IMG/VR virus record: IMGVR_UViG_3300027805_000063
Coordinates: 1 to 28,740 of that record
DNA: 28,740 nucleotides
Reading direction: 5' to 3' (one strand)
From: a virus
Below are positions 15,408 to 21,824 of the stretch, one piece after another; within the stretch, counting starts at the first letter, position 1; the number at the start of each line of letters is the position of its first letter. Both the position numbers and the translations under genes were made by a program. Below the pieces are notes generated by a model. It did not search any database, was not told the origin of the DNA, and was given only the letters and a program-made list of their open reading frames with translations.

Positions 15408-16215
15408 TCTAAAGCGGGCGATGGGCGGTAGCCACACCAAGGCTATACCGTTGCCTGATGTATGGACTGGCCTTGCTGGTGAGTCCATTAAGTTTAGACG
15501 TGGGCAAGTATGTATGGTTGCTGCTGCACCTAATGCTGGTAAGAGTATGTTTGCTCTTGTCTATGCAATCAAGGCTAAGGTACCAACTCTTTTCTTCTCA
15601 GCCGATACTGATACTGCAACAGTCCTGATGCGATCTGCAGCACAGATCTCAGGGCATACGCAGTTAACTGTTGAGTCCAATATGGAATACAAGGAAGACT
15701 TTTACAGTGAACACCTATCAAAGATGTCACACATACAATGGGTATTCGATTCAAGTCCATCATTAGATGACATTGAATTGGAGATTAAAGCCTACGTTGA
15801 ACTGTATGGAATAGCACCTGAGTTAATTATCATTGATAACTTAATGAATGTTGCTGCCGAAACAGACAATGAATGGGCAGGGCTACGTGCAATTATGATG
15901 GAGTTGCACGATATGGCACGCAAGACTCAGGCTTGCGTCTTAGTACTCCATCACGTCAGCGAGCAGAGTGAGTATGGTTCACCGAGTATGCCACCACCGC
16001 GTCGTGCTATTCACGGTAAGGTCAGCCAGTTACCTGCGCTGATACTCACATTGGGTTATGACCCAGGTCAAGGGATGTTGCGTGTGGCTGCGGTGAAGAA
16101 TCGCTTTGGTCCACACACAGCAGATGCCTCTAAATGGGCTACACTATTTGTTAACTTTGCAGCGTGCCAGATAGGAGATCAAGATGCACAAGGTAGGGCC
16201 TACTTACGTGTTTGA
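15391..16215 (+). CDS. DnaB/RecA-like replicative ATPase
   Basis: From ATG 15391 the protein has 274 residues. Walker A is APNAGKS (46-52) and Walker B is LIIIDNL (145-151). CVLVLHHVSEQ (182-192) and VKNRFGPH (236-242) follow the order of DnaB/RepA RecA-fold helicases. The DnaB N-terminal domain is absent, so it is a short helicase core, as in several phages with a separate primase. A TTG nine bases upstream could also start it; GGAGG at 15384-15388 is very close to the ATG, so the start is uncertain. It overlaps WhiB and precedes a resolvase-like gene. Confidence 0.85.
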   Translation: MGKLLNLKRAMGGSHTKAIPLPDVWTGLAGESIKFRRGQVCMVAAAPNAGKSMFALVYAIKAKVPTLFFSADTDTATVLMRSAAQISGHTQLTVESNMEYKEDFYSEHLSKMSHIQWVFDSSPSLDDIELEIKAYVELYGIAPELIIIDNLMNVAAETDNEWAGLRAIMMELHDMARKTQACVLVLHHVSEQSEYGSPSMPPPRRAIHGKVSQLPALILTLGYDPGQGMLRVAAVKNRFGPHTADASKWATLFVNFAACQIGDQDAQGRAYLRV

Positions 16216-16233
16216 TATTCAGGTGGTGCGCTA

Positions 16234-16584
16234 ATGGCTAATCCCAATGGACGTAAAGGTTCTCAGTTCGAGACAGATGTAATGAAATGGCTACGCAAAT
16301 GCGGAGTTATGGCAGAACGTTTGACTAAGGCTGGGGCAAAAGATGAAGGGGATATGGTTGCGATCATCGCGGGGAAAACCTATATCCTTGAACTCAAGAA
16401 CAGGGCAACCCTTTCCTTGCCTGAGTTCTGGAGAGAAGCAGAAGTTGAGGCGCTTAACTATGCCAATGCTCGTGGCCTTGGGGAAGTTCCACTGCATTAC
16501 GTTGTAGTTAAGCGTCGCAACTCTGGAATAGAAAACGCCTGGGTTATTCAAGACCTAGCACAATGGATCAAGGAGAAACAATAA
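16234..16584 (+). CDS. Holliday-junction resolvase-like nuclease
   Basis: The 116-residue protein starts with KGSQFETDVMKWLRK (Glu13), then DEGDMVAII (Asp40) and YILELKNRA (Glu53, Lys55). This E...D...ExK order is the active site of small PD-(D/E)XK nucleases such as archaeal-type resolvases and VRR-NUC proteins. A role in resolving branched DNA before packaging is likely. The stop overlaps the start of the next small gene. Confidence 0.85.
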   Translation: MANPNGRKGSQFETDVMKWLRKCGVMAERLTKAGAKDEGDMVAIIAGKTYILELKNRATLSLPEFWREAEVEALNYANARGLGEVPLHYVVVKRRNSGIENAWVIQDLAQWIKEKQ

Positions 16585-16691
16585 TGCCAGTACCAGAAGG
16601 TGAAATCACCACAACAGATATCCTAGTACCAGAAGAAGTAGTTGAAGAATCAACTACCGAAGAAGAGGCAGATGATAGTACGCCTGAGTAG
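16584..16691 (+). CDS. Tiny acidic protein (35 aa)
   Basis: This 35-residue protein, MPVPEGEITTTDILVPEEVV followed by a run of Glu, Asp and Thr, begins in a TAATG overlap with the nuclease. It has no Lys or Arg at all, so it is strongly negative, a composition typical of DNA-mimic proteins or flexible tails. AAGGAG at 16570-16575 supports the start. Function is unknown. Confidence 0.55.
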   Translation: MPVPEGEITTTDILVPEEVVEESTTEEEADDSTPE

Positions 16692-17154
16692 GGATGAAGT
16701 AAGAGTTTGTACACTGCTTGCAACAGAGCGTTGGCTTGCTAAGTATGGTTCTGTAGACAGACCTAACTATGCAGAGGGTAAGAAGAACGGCTACTTAGAG
16801 CACGAACTTCTTGCCAATGTCCGAGCCAACGTCTCTGAGTGGGCAGTTGCATCTCTCACTGATACTGCTTGGAATGTACCTTGGTATCCTAATGAACTAC
16901 ATCCTCGTCGTGCTAAGTTGCCTGATGTTGGTGTTAACTTTGAGGTACGCACAGTACGCACACGTGATTCGATTCCTTTTTGGAGCAAAGATAGTGGCAA
17001 GATAATTGTAGGAACTAAGATCCTTGATGAAGATTATTACTCACAGGTTGAAGTATATGGCTGGTGTAATCCTGAAGAGTATGCAACTATGCAGTACAGA
17101 GATGAAGCCATCGGTGGATGGCGTGTACCAGTAACAGAACTAAAGGAGTTCTAA
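16672..17154 (+). CDS. Conserved actinophage protein, possible nuclease fold
   Basis: From ATG 16672 the protein has 160 residues. The N-terminus MIVRLSRDEVRVCTLLATER is helical. The middle, LPDVGVNFEVRTVRTRDSIP, and SGKIIVGTKIL, YYSQVEVYGWCNPEEY alternate strands in a way that recalls PD-(D/E)XK nucleases, but the usual ExK is EVR, so activity is doubtful. An upstream TTG would overlap the acidic mini-gene entirely. I recognise the pattern from actinophage replication operons but know no function. It ends in TAATG with the next gene. Confidence 0.75.
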   Translation: MIVRLSRDEVRVCTLLATERWLAKYGSVDRPNYAEGKKNGYLEHELLANVRANVSEWAVASLTDTAWNVPWYPNELHPRRAKLPDVGVNFEVRTVRTRDSIPFWSKDSGKIIVGTKILDEDYYSQVEVYGWCNPEEYATMQYRDEAIGGWRVPVTELKEF

Positions 17155-17333
17155 TGATTTGTCAGAACTGTCACAAGGCAGGGGAAGAGAACACTCTAAC
17201 CCATTACAAACGTGCCTCTAATTGGCACGAGAAGTGCGACGACAAGGGGTGTGTATGCCAGCACAAGACTGGTCCAGGGTACGTAAAGCGGGACGGTTCA
17301 AAGGTACCGTTGATGCAAACACAATCCCCATAG
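17154..17333 (+). CDS. Small zinc-finger protein (59 aa)
   Basis: ATG 17154 is fixed by AAAGGAG at 17142-17148. The 59-residue protein carries Cys3/Cys6 (CQNC) and Cys28, Cys33 and Cys35 (KCDDKGCVCQH), enough for a zinc knuckle. Lys and His between them suggest nucleic-acid contact. Its last 79 bases are also read, in another frame, as the start of the primase zinc-finger gene. It may be an accessory of the primase (inference). Confidence 0.7.
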   Translation: MICQNCHKAGEENTLTHYKRASNWHEKCDDKGCVCQHKTGPGYVKRDGSKVPLMQTQSP

Positions 17334-17632
17334 GAGCAATTGTTCTGCACTACGGAGGGGAAGTACGAGAGGGTAGGTCTGCATCAGTAAGGTGCTGCAT
17401 CCATCCTGATAAAAGAAGAAGCGCTGTCATCAATACCTATGACAACTTATTCTTCTGCCACACCTGCGGGAAGGGTGGTAACGCAGTTAATGTTGTAGGT
17501 ATCATAGAGAACTTGGAGTTTAAGGATGCACTCGCACGAGCAATCGAGATCGTTGCTGGAAGCGGTCAATCATTACAGCAAAAACCTGGACACAAGGGCG
17601 CTAGAGTATCTCGAAGGACGTGGGATCTCTGA
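17255..17632 (+). CDS. Primase CHC2 zinc-finger subunit
   Basis: ATG 17255, with AAGGGG at 17244-17249, gives 125 residues. LHYGGEV and CCIHPDKRRSAVINTYDNLF followed by FCHTCGKGGNAVNVV match the DnaG-type CHC2 zinc domain (Cys47, His50, Cys68, Cys71), which recognises the priming site. A helix LEFKDALARAIEIVAG follows. The frame then diverges and stops, while the catalytic TOPRIM part continues in the +1 frame from 17526. So this is the first half of a split primase. The first 79 bases overlap the zinc-finger gene and the last 107 overlap the TOPRIM gene. Confidence 0.85.
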   Translation: MPAQDWSRVRKAGRFKGTVDANTIPIGAIVLHYGGEVREGRSASVRCCIHPDKRRSAVINTYDNLFFCHTCGKGGNAVNVVGIIENLEFKDALARAIEIVAGSGQSLQQKPGHKGARVSRRTWDL

Positions 17633-18167
17633 AGATGTTGCTCAACAGTTTTCGTTGGGTGTAGTAACAGACCCAATCAATGGTCACGAAATGCACGCGG
17701 GCTGGCTTTCTGTGCCCTATCTGACAGCCCTTGGTATGTGTGTGGGTGTAAAGTTTCGTAGGCTAGATGATGGCAAGCCTAAGTATGGTGCACCAGCAGG
17801 ACAGAAGGGTCACCTGTATAACGTGGCTGATGTCACTATTGATTCATCTAGTATCGTGGTGTGTGAGGGTGAGTTAGATGCAGTAGTTGTATCAGGTATC
17901 TTGAACCTGCCAGCAGTAGGAGTACCAGGAGTGCAGGCTTGGAAGCCACACTTTACTAAGTTATTTACAGGCTATGACATTGTGTATGTAGTTGGTGACA
18001 ATGATATCAAGGATGATGGTACCAACCCAGGTGCTGAGTTCTCCCGCCGTGTGTCACAGGAAGTAATGAACTCACGCATAGTATCCTTACCACCATCAAT
18101 GGACATCAATGACTTCTATCTTGCACACGGCAAGGATGAAGCGTTGAAATTATTTGGAGGCGTTTAA
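17526..18167 (+). CDS. Primase TOPRIM catalytic subunit
   Basis: The 213-residue protein starts at ATG 17526, with GGAG at 17515-17518 seven bases upstream. ALEYLEGRGISEDVAQQFSL is the typical DnaG linker. SIVVCEGELDAVVVSGI holds the TOPRIM Glu114, and YVVGDND holds Asp158 and Asp160, which bind the metals used for primer synthesis. SLPPSMDINDFYLAHG ends the domain. It lacks a zinc finger, supplied by the gene just before it. Its own start signals argue for a true separate gene rather than a simple sequencing error. Confidence 0.9.
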   Translation: MHSHEQSRSLLEAVNHYSKNLDTRALEYLEGRGISEDVAQQFSLGVVTDPINGHEMHAGWLSVPYLTALGMCVGVKFRRLDDGKPKYGAPAGQKGHLYNVADVTIDSSSIVVCEGELDAVVVSGILNLPAVGVPGVQAWKPHFTKLFTGYDIVYVVGDNDIKDDGTNPGAEFSRRVSQEVMNSRIVSLPPSMDINDFYLAHGKDEALKLFGGV

Positions 18168-18583
18168 TGTATGACAATGACCGAGAGCGAATGGGTCACG
18201 ATGCTACAAACTTTGCAGCATATGGGCTTCCAAATCCTGAATCACGACAGGTCAATGGAGACGATCTTAATAAAGCCATTGCCGACAAGATAGACCACAA
18301 GCACGTTCAGTTTGTTGTTGATGTCTGGGCTACCTTAGATAGTGCAGGTAACCTGCTCATCAAGAAGCATAAGGATTATGGTCCGACCAACATTAGTCTC
18401 TCACCTGGTGGTCCACTCAATGGTTTGCGTGTGCGTATGCACGACAAGACTGCACGCATCAACCACTTAATTGATACTGGTGCTACACCTGAGAACGAAT
18501 CGTTGCGTGATTCCTTTATTGATCTACTTAACTACAGTGCTATTGCACTGATGGTATTAGATGGTAAGTGGCCTAATGACTGA
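18167..18583 (+). CDS. DUF1599 / Nmad1-like protein
   Basis: The 138-residue protein contains KKHKDYGPTNISLSPGGPLN and VRMHDKTARINHLI, then SLRDSFIDLLNYSAIALMVL. This matches the DUF1599 or nucleotide-modification-associated domain 1, a helical MazG-like fold with acidic metal-binding residues found in phages. Members are thought to act on nucleotides, perhaps cleaning or supplying modified dNTPs. No base-modifying enzyme is visible beside it, so a pyrophosphatase-like housekeeping role is also possible. GGAGG at 18155-18159 supports the start. Confidence 0.85.
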   Translation: MYDNDRERMGHDATNFAAYGLPNPESRQVNGDDLNKAIADKIDHKHVQFVVDVWATLDSAGNLLIKKHKDYGPTNISLSPGGPLNGLRVRMHDKTARINHLIDTGATPENESLRDSFIDLLNYSAIALMVLDGKWPND

Positions 18584-19208
18584 GCCACACCCAGTAATTA
18601 ACGACATCGTACCTAGCGTAGTAACGCTAGTACACCGTCGCTATCGTAAGTATGTAGACCGTGTTGACCTGACGCAAGAGGCATACGCTTGGGTAATGAC
18701 ACGCATCTCATACTTCAATGCTTTACTAACAGAAGAGAACGAGGCCGTACGTCTGGCTAACCAAAGGCGTATCGGTTGGCAGATGAAGCGTGCTATCGAA
18801 CGCTATGCCCGCAAGGAGAAGGCGGCTAAGTCAGGCTATCAACCTAATGATGAAACCTTTTATGATGTCATCACCATTGCACAACTCTTGCCGTATGTAA
18901 TTGCAAGCGTGGTCAATGAGACTGCCATTGAACAGGCACAGAACCTTGTCAATGATGGCACACCACGCAAGCCTGCTGCACCCGCAGAAGGTGGCAACCT
19001 GTTAGCCACACTCATTGATATCAAGAAGGCATACGAGTTACTAGATGAGGATGAGAAGAATATCCTGCGCCTGCGCTATCACGAGAACTACACACTGCAA
19101 CAGTTGAGTGAGACTATCGAGTGTGCTATCTCTACTGCTGATCGTAGATGTGGCAACGCACTACGTAAACTACTTAACTTTATGGGAGGGGAGTCGCCTT
19201 ACCAGTGA
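18576..19208 (+). CDS. Sigma-factor-like regulator
   Basis: From ATG 18576 the protein has 210 residues. VDRVDLTQEAYAWVMTRIS near residue 30 resembles the start of sigma region 2. The last third, LLDEDEKNILRLRYHENYTL followed by QQLSETIECAISTADRRC, is a clear region-4-like helix-turn-helix. The two are joined by a Pro/Ala linker. It could direct RNA polymerase to phage promoters or act as an anti-host factor. An in-frame ATG at 18561 would add five residues. It overlaps the preceding gene by eight bases. Confidence 0.75.
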   Translation: MTEPHPVINDIVPSVVTLVHRRYRKYVDRVDLTQEAYAWVMTRISYFNALLTEENEAVRLANQRRIGWQMKRAIERYARKEKAAKSGYQPNDETFYDVITIAQLLPYVIASVVNETAIEQAQNLVNDGTPRKPAAPAEGGNLLATLIDIKKAYELLDEDEKNILRLRYHENYTLQQLSETIECAISTADRRCGNALRKLLNFMGGESPYQ

Positions 19209-19330
19209 CATACACCTTCAAATGTTTCTGTGGTGTATCTATCTCAGCAGATAGTGAAAAACAATTAGAAACTTTACTTCAACGCCACTCTAAAAATAGT
19301 TCTATACATAGAAAGCAAGGATTGTTCTGA
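19205..19330 (+). CDS. Tiny Cys-containing protein (41 aa)
   Basis: GTG 19205 overlaps the stop of the sigma-like gene, and the TGA overlaps the next ATG. The 41 residues start MTYTFKCFCGVSISADSEKQ; a single CxC pair could join a metal site with another protein. The tight overlaps on both sides make it credible despite its size. Function is unknown. Confidence 0.6.
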   Translation: MTYTFKCFCGVSISADSEKQLETLLQRHSKNSSIHRKQGLF

Positions 19331-19503
19331 TGCAGTACGACTATCGATGCACTGAATGTAATGCAGAACTAACTATTGAACGTAGTATCCACGAGCAACC
19401 ACGTGAGCCATCTTGTTTTGAGTGCCACATCCCAATGATTCGCAAATGGGATTCTCCTTCTATTACATTTAAGGGTAAAGGCTTCTACTCCACGGACAAA
19501 TAA
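19330..19503 (+). CDS. FmdB-like zinc-ribbon protein
   Basis: The 57-residue protein has MQYDYRCTECNAELTIERSI (Cys7, Cys10), PSCFECHIPMIRKW (Cys29, Cys32) and an end FKGKGFYSTD. This is the FmdB/CxxC_CxxC_SSSS-type zinc ribbon, small proteins linked to transcription. Host FmdB-type proteins end in the same FKG-GFY-TD phrase. It is the last gene of the plus-strand replication operon, directly before the terminator. Confidence 0.85.
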   Translation: MQYDYRCTECNAELTIERSIHEQPREPSCFECHIPMIRKWDSPSITFKGKGFYSTDK

Positions 19504-19541
19504 AGAACCCCACCGCAGGAAGGGTAGCGGTGAGGTTCTTT
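19502..19541 (+). terminator. Terminator between converging operons
   Basis: AAAGAACC and CACCGC on the left pair with GCGGTG and GGTTCTTT on the right, with a single C/A mismatch, around a 10-base loop (19517-19526). The right arm ends in T. It lies at the stop of the FmdB-like gene and 32 bases past the end of the minus-strand transglycosylase, so it probably serves as an end point for both directions. Confidence 0.85.
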
Positions 19542-19572
19542 GTGCCCGAAAGGAGGATGCACTTAAAGTGTA

Positions 19573-20016
19573 TCAGTACCAGCCTCTTCTGTTGCTATGT
19601 TGGAGAGCGCGACACGCACTCCCTCCGTAGCGATGACTAAGGTATCGTAGGCCGTGAAGGATTTGAAGTTCAGGTTGTCCACTACGTTCTCTAAGGAGTT
19701 GAGCAATTCCAAAAGCCGTGCTTCTTGGTTTGCCCGAAGCGTCTCTTGGGCGAGCAAGGTGGTCGAGCCTGGACTCACGGGTCCAAAGGGTGAGGAGACA
19801 TTTGACTTGGTTGTCGTTGTAACCGAGTGCCTTTGAGTAACTAATGACAAGTGCCTTGTTCTCACGCTTCTCCTCTATTGTTGCCTTCGTTCGTTCCTTT
19901 ATGTATGTCTTCTTTGAGGACAGGTGCACCTCGTCCGTCTGCTGTGCGTACACGAACGCCGACAACAGGGACAGTATTACCATCAAGGTCAAGCCACGTC
20001 TTACCTTCTTGTTCAT
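19573..20016 (-). CDS. Secreted lytic transglycosylase
   Basis: ATG at 20016 gives 147 residues. MNKKVRRGLTLMVILSLLSA is a Sec signal peptide, with VYA/QQ at the likely cut (about residue 24). The mature part has LLTLWTRESRLDHLA with catalytic Glu81, STAFGIAQLL and GLRYLSHRYGGSACRAL ending RRGWY, the pattern of SLT-type transglycosylases that cleave glycan strands. Unlike the M15 endolysin, it would be exported by the host. It is the last gene of the minus-strand operon. The first 155 bases of the gene are shared with the end of the preceding gene in another frame. Confidence 0.85.
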   Translation of the reverse strand: MNKKVRRGLTLMVILSLLSAFVYAQQTDEVHLSSKKTYIKERTKATIEEKRENKALVISYSKALGYNDNQVKCLLTLWTRESRLDHLARPRDASGKPRSTAFGIAQLLRERSGQPELQILHGLRYLSHRYGGSACRALQHSNRRGWY

Positions 20017-20167
20017 CTGTCTTCTTCTCCATTTCGAGCAACTGCTTATAGGTATCAGGGTATAGATGAGCAAGACGTACTAGCGCACGATCTCTTGCCC
20101 TTCTGTAGTTGCGCTGGCGCACCGCTTGGTTAGCAGCACCACGCAATCGTTTATTCTCAGTCTCCAT
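19862..20167 (-). CDS. Basic helical protein overlapping the transglycosylase
   Basis: From ATG 20167 the protein has 101 residues. Its first half is very basic and helical (RLRGAANQAVRQRNYRRARD, then LVRLAHLYPDTYKQLLEMEK). The second half has TWLDLDGNTVPVVGVRV and an ordinary charged tail. The pattern ALVRLAHLYPDTYKQLL is familiar from small actinophage proteins. The start of the next gene, with its signal peptide, is encoded inside its last 155 bases. It may bind DNA or RNA (inference). Confidence 0.75.
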   Translation of the reverse strand: METENKRLRGAANQAVRQRNYRRARDRALVRLAHLYPDTYKQLLEMEKKTDEQEGKTWLDLDGNTVPVVGVRVRTADGRGAPVLKEDIHKGTNEGNNRGEA

Positions 20168-20243
20168 TGTTGGTCTTATCCTCCCATACAATCAGGACAT
20201 AAGCCACTAACATCACGAACATCAAGCCTAGAACATAGGTCAT
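20157..20243 (-). CDS. 28-residue single-pass membrane peptide
   Basis: ATG 20243 is preceded by AAGGAG. The 28 residues, MTYVLGLMFVMLVAYVLIVW followed by EDKTNNGD, form one membrane helix with a short charged tail inside the cell. It overlaps the upstream gene by ATGA and the downstream gene by 11 bases. Small peptides of this type can act as antiholins, modulators of membrane proteins or toxins; no role can be read from the sequence. Confidence 0.65.
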   Translation of the reverse strand: MTYVLGLMFVMLVAYVLIVWEDKTNNGD

Positions 20244-20476
20244 AGCAACTCCTTCTCAATAGCCTCAATGGTTGGGCAGGGATAAGGGTTTAAGAAGGCT
20301 GGAATGTTAAGGTTACAAGAACATCCGACTGCCTCTCCACCTTCTTCATCTGTCTGCATAATCCAGGGTTTGTGCAACTCTAATACCGCACGAAGTGCTA
20401 TGTATGGAGTCTCTAAGGTTCTACTGTTCATAAAGGTTGGACTATTAACTGCCTCTAATAGATCATTGTGTGTCAT
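20240..20476 (-). CDS. Actinophage small protein with Cys pair (78 aa)
   Basis: The 78-residue protein starts MTHNDLLEAVNSPTFMNSRT, has an aliphatic helix PYIALRAVLELHKPW, then AVGCSCNLN and NPYPCPTIEAIEKELL. The three Cys could hold a metal. This ordering, a helical start with ELHKP and ending with PCPTIxAIEKEL, is one I know from actinophage early genes without a function. Overlaps of four bases on both sides show coupling. Confidence 0.75.
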   Translation of the reverse strand: MTHNDLLEAVNSPTFMNSRTLETPYIALRAVLELHKPWIMQTDEEGGEAVGCSCNLNIPAFLNPYPCPTIEAIEKELL

Positions 20477-20724
20477 TGCACACCTGCCATTACTGCAAAC
20501 ACAATCTTTGTGATGTCAATGGGTTCAATTATCAGGCGAGCATCCTCTTCCCCTGCTTCCCAGCAGGACACCAATAGGCGTGAGTTCAGAGGTGATTGGC
20601 GTAGCCATTGCACCGCACTGTGCGGATCTTCCCCGCCCCATACTGCGTTGCCTTCTGCCGTTGCTATCTCGTAGAAGTTCACGAGTTTATTCTTAGGGTG
20701 GAATCCCACTACGTTGTCAGTCAT
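20473..20724 (-). CDS. Unknown early protein (83 aa)
   Basis: The 83-residue protein starts MTDNVVGFHPKNKLVNFYEI and contains AVQWLRQSPLNSRLLVSCWE and a hydrophobic end (ITKIVFAVMAGVQ). GAGGAGG is placed just before ATG 20724. It overlaps both neighbours by a few bases. I do not recognise the family. The alternating acidic and hydrophobic stretches suggest a small alpha/beta domain. Confidence 0.75.
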   Translation of the reverse strand: MTDNVVGFHPKNKLVNFYEIATAEGNAVWGGEDPHSAVQWLRQSPLNSRLLVSCWEAGEEDARLIIEPIDITKIVFAVMAGVQ

Positions 20725-20860
20725 TGTCTTCCTCCTCTAATTTAATCCATTTGCTTACAATTCCGAGTTTAGATTTATAAGTAATTACTCGGTACTTTGT
20801 CACTAATAATCCAGCAAACAAACGCCTTTCAATTATCTCATCACTTATTAGATTACTCAT
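20717..20860 (-). CDS. Unknown early protein (47 aa)
   Basis: The 47 residues run from MSNLISDEIIERRLFAGLLV to IKLEEEDND. GGAGG stands ahead of ATG 20860, and the end overlaps the next gene by eight bases. A helix followed by two strands is likely. AT-rich compared with neighbours. No known family. Confidence 0.65.
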   Translation of the reverse strand: MSNLISDEIIERRLFAGLLVTKYRVITYKSKLGIVSKWIKLEEEDND

Positions 20861-20972
20861 CACTTCCTCCTTCTACCTTAATCCACACAAACCCATCTTG
20901 GTGCTTGCTTATCTGACCTAGTATCTCAAACCATTGTTGATCTACCTCTACTGTAATCTTACGCTTGCTCAT
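20853..20972 (-). CDS. Unknown early protein (39 aa)
   Basis: The 39 residues start MSKRKITVEVDQQWFEILGQ and end IKVEGGSDE. AAGGAGG before ATG 20972 is a strong ribosome-binding site; the end overlaps the next gene by eight bases. A small beta-rich protein, no recognised family. Confidence 0.65.
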   Translation of the reverse strand: MSKRKITVEVDQQWFEILGQISKHQDGFVWIKVEGGSDE

Positions 20973-21138
20973 CTTGTCCTCCTTCGTTGAATGTATCTAC
21001 CATAGACAGGGCGTAGGTCATACGCATTAGGTTCATCCCTGCCTCCTTCTCTGTGTCTTCATCTTCAATCTGTATCAGCGCAAGGTCACGACATAACTCT
21101 GCCTTTGCACGCCAGTAGTCTACCGTAGGTTCAGACAT
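20959..21138 (-). CDS. Acidic early protein (59 aa)
   Basis: The 59 residues, with WRAKAELCRDLALIQIEDED in the first half and MNLMRMTYALSMVDTFNEGG in the second, form two likely helices in an acidic protein. GGAGG before ATG 21138 and overlaps with both neighbours support it. No family recognised. Confidence 0.65.
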   Translation of the reverse strand: MSEPTVDYWRAKAELCRDLALIQIEDEDTEKEAGMNLMRMTYALSMVDTFNEGGQDEQA

Positions 21139-21304
21139 TAGTTATCTCCTCCACCTCAAAGTAATACTCCACCGCGTTATCATCTAATAGTTCTTTGTAC
21201 TTATCACGTTGAGCAGCAGCCCACATCCGAGCCTCTAACTCAGTATTGAACTCATCAGTTGTGCGGTACACAACCTTGGCAATACTTATCTCAAACTCCT
21301 TCAT
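21131..21304 (-). CDS. Acidic early protein (57 aa)
   Basis: The 57-residue protein begins MKEFEISIAKVVYRTTDEFN and continues with a helix (ELEARMWAAAQRDKYKELL) and a last strand (AVEYYFEVEEITNV). A beta-alpha-beta pattern is likely. It overlaps the upstream gene by 14 bases and the downstream one by eight. No family recognised. Confidence 0.65.
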   Translation of the reverse strand: MKEFEISIAKVVYRTTDEFNTELEARMWAAAQRDKYKELLDDNAVEYYFEVEEITNV

Positions 21305-21536
21305 CTTCTACACCTTCCTTGATTACATCATTGATGGTCTTCTCCACCTTGTCTGTTGGTAGTTCGATCTTAGATAGCGCCTCACCTAGCGCCGTGCGCC
21401 AGTTGCTACCCTCACCTGCTGCGATTAGAGCAGGCTCTTCGCCTGCAAAATCCCATAGTTCTACTTCGTATCGCTTGTTGTCAGGCACAATCACTACTGT
21501 AAATACAAATTGCGCCATCTTATCCTGCTCACTCAT
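21291..21536 (-). CDS. Unknown early protein (81 aa)
   Basis: Two adjacent ATGs (21539, 21536) are possible; AAAGGAG favours the second. The protein has strands AQFVFTVVIVP and YEVELWDFAGEEPALIAAGE, then a long acidic helix (WRTALGEALSKIELPTDKVE). It resembles a small ubiquitin-like or DNA-binding accessory fold only in pattern. No family recognised. It starts within the end of the membrane peptide gene. Confidence 0.7.
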   Translation of the reverse strand: MSEQDKMAQFVFTVVIVPDNKRYEVELWDFAGEEPALIAAGEGSNWRTALGEALSKIELPTDKVEKTINDVIKEGVEDEGV

Positions 21537-21642
21537 CATCTTCTCCTTTGGTTATCATCTTCTCCATCCAATAGGCTATTGCACATATTGGTATACCGTA
21601 TAGTAACAGTAAGCCCCACAGAACTATCGCGTCATTGACCAT
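21529..21642 (-). CDS. Small membrane protein (37 aa)
   Basis: ATG 21642 is preceded by GAGGAG and overlaps the previous TGA. One membrane helix (about residues 4-25, DAIVLWGLLLLYGIPICAIA) is followed by a charged tail MEKMITKGEDDE. It is the second tiny membrane peptide of this operon. A longer version starting upstream would lie inside the preceding gene and is less likely. Role unknown. Confidence 0.65.
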   Translation of the reverse strand: MVNDAIVLWGLLLLYGIPICAIAYWMEKMITKGEDDE

Positions 21643-21824
21643 CACGCACTCCTCTTCTTGGTAACTGTTGCGTGTTCCATTGAAATGTATGTGGTCTTTG
21701 AACCGCAAGGGCATTTGGTCTTGACTTCCCCGTTAGGGAATCCAAATCCATCTTGGAATGTGAACTCCAATAACCCGTCACAATCTCCATTACACACGAA
21801 TGTATATCTCGTCCACTCGCTCAC
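21642..21824 (-). CDS. Zinc-finger early protein (60 aa)
   Basis: The 60-residue protein has Cys11 and Cys15 (FVCNGDCDG) and Cys38 and Cys40 (KTKCPCGSKT) around a short beta segment LEFTFQDGFGFPNGEV, a compact zinc ribbon. The first residues MSEWTRYTF place the ribbon near the N-terminus. It overlaps both neighbours by a few bases. A regulatory or nucleic-acid-binding role is likely but not shown. Confidence 0.75.
   Translation of the reverse strand: MSEWTRYTFVCNGDCDGLLEFTFQDGFGFPNGEVKTKCPCGSKTTYISMEHATVTKKRSA

Noticed and set aside
19549-19559. Strong AAAGGAGG followed at once by ATG on the plus strand
   Set aside because: There is no spacing to the ATG, and the resulting 27-codon frame has no protein-like features; it lies after the terminator.
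19563-19865. A 100-codon minus-strand frame within the transglycosylase gene
   Set aside because: It looks partly protein-like, but it overlaps the clearly conserved transglycosylase catalytic frame, and I see no family or good start signal.
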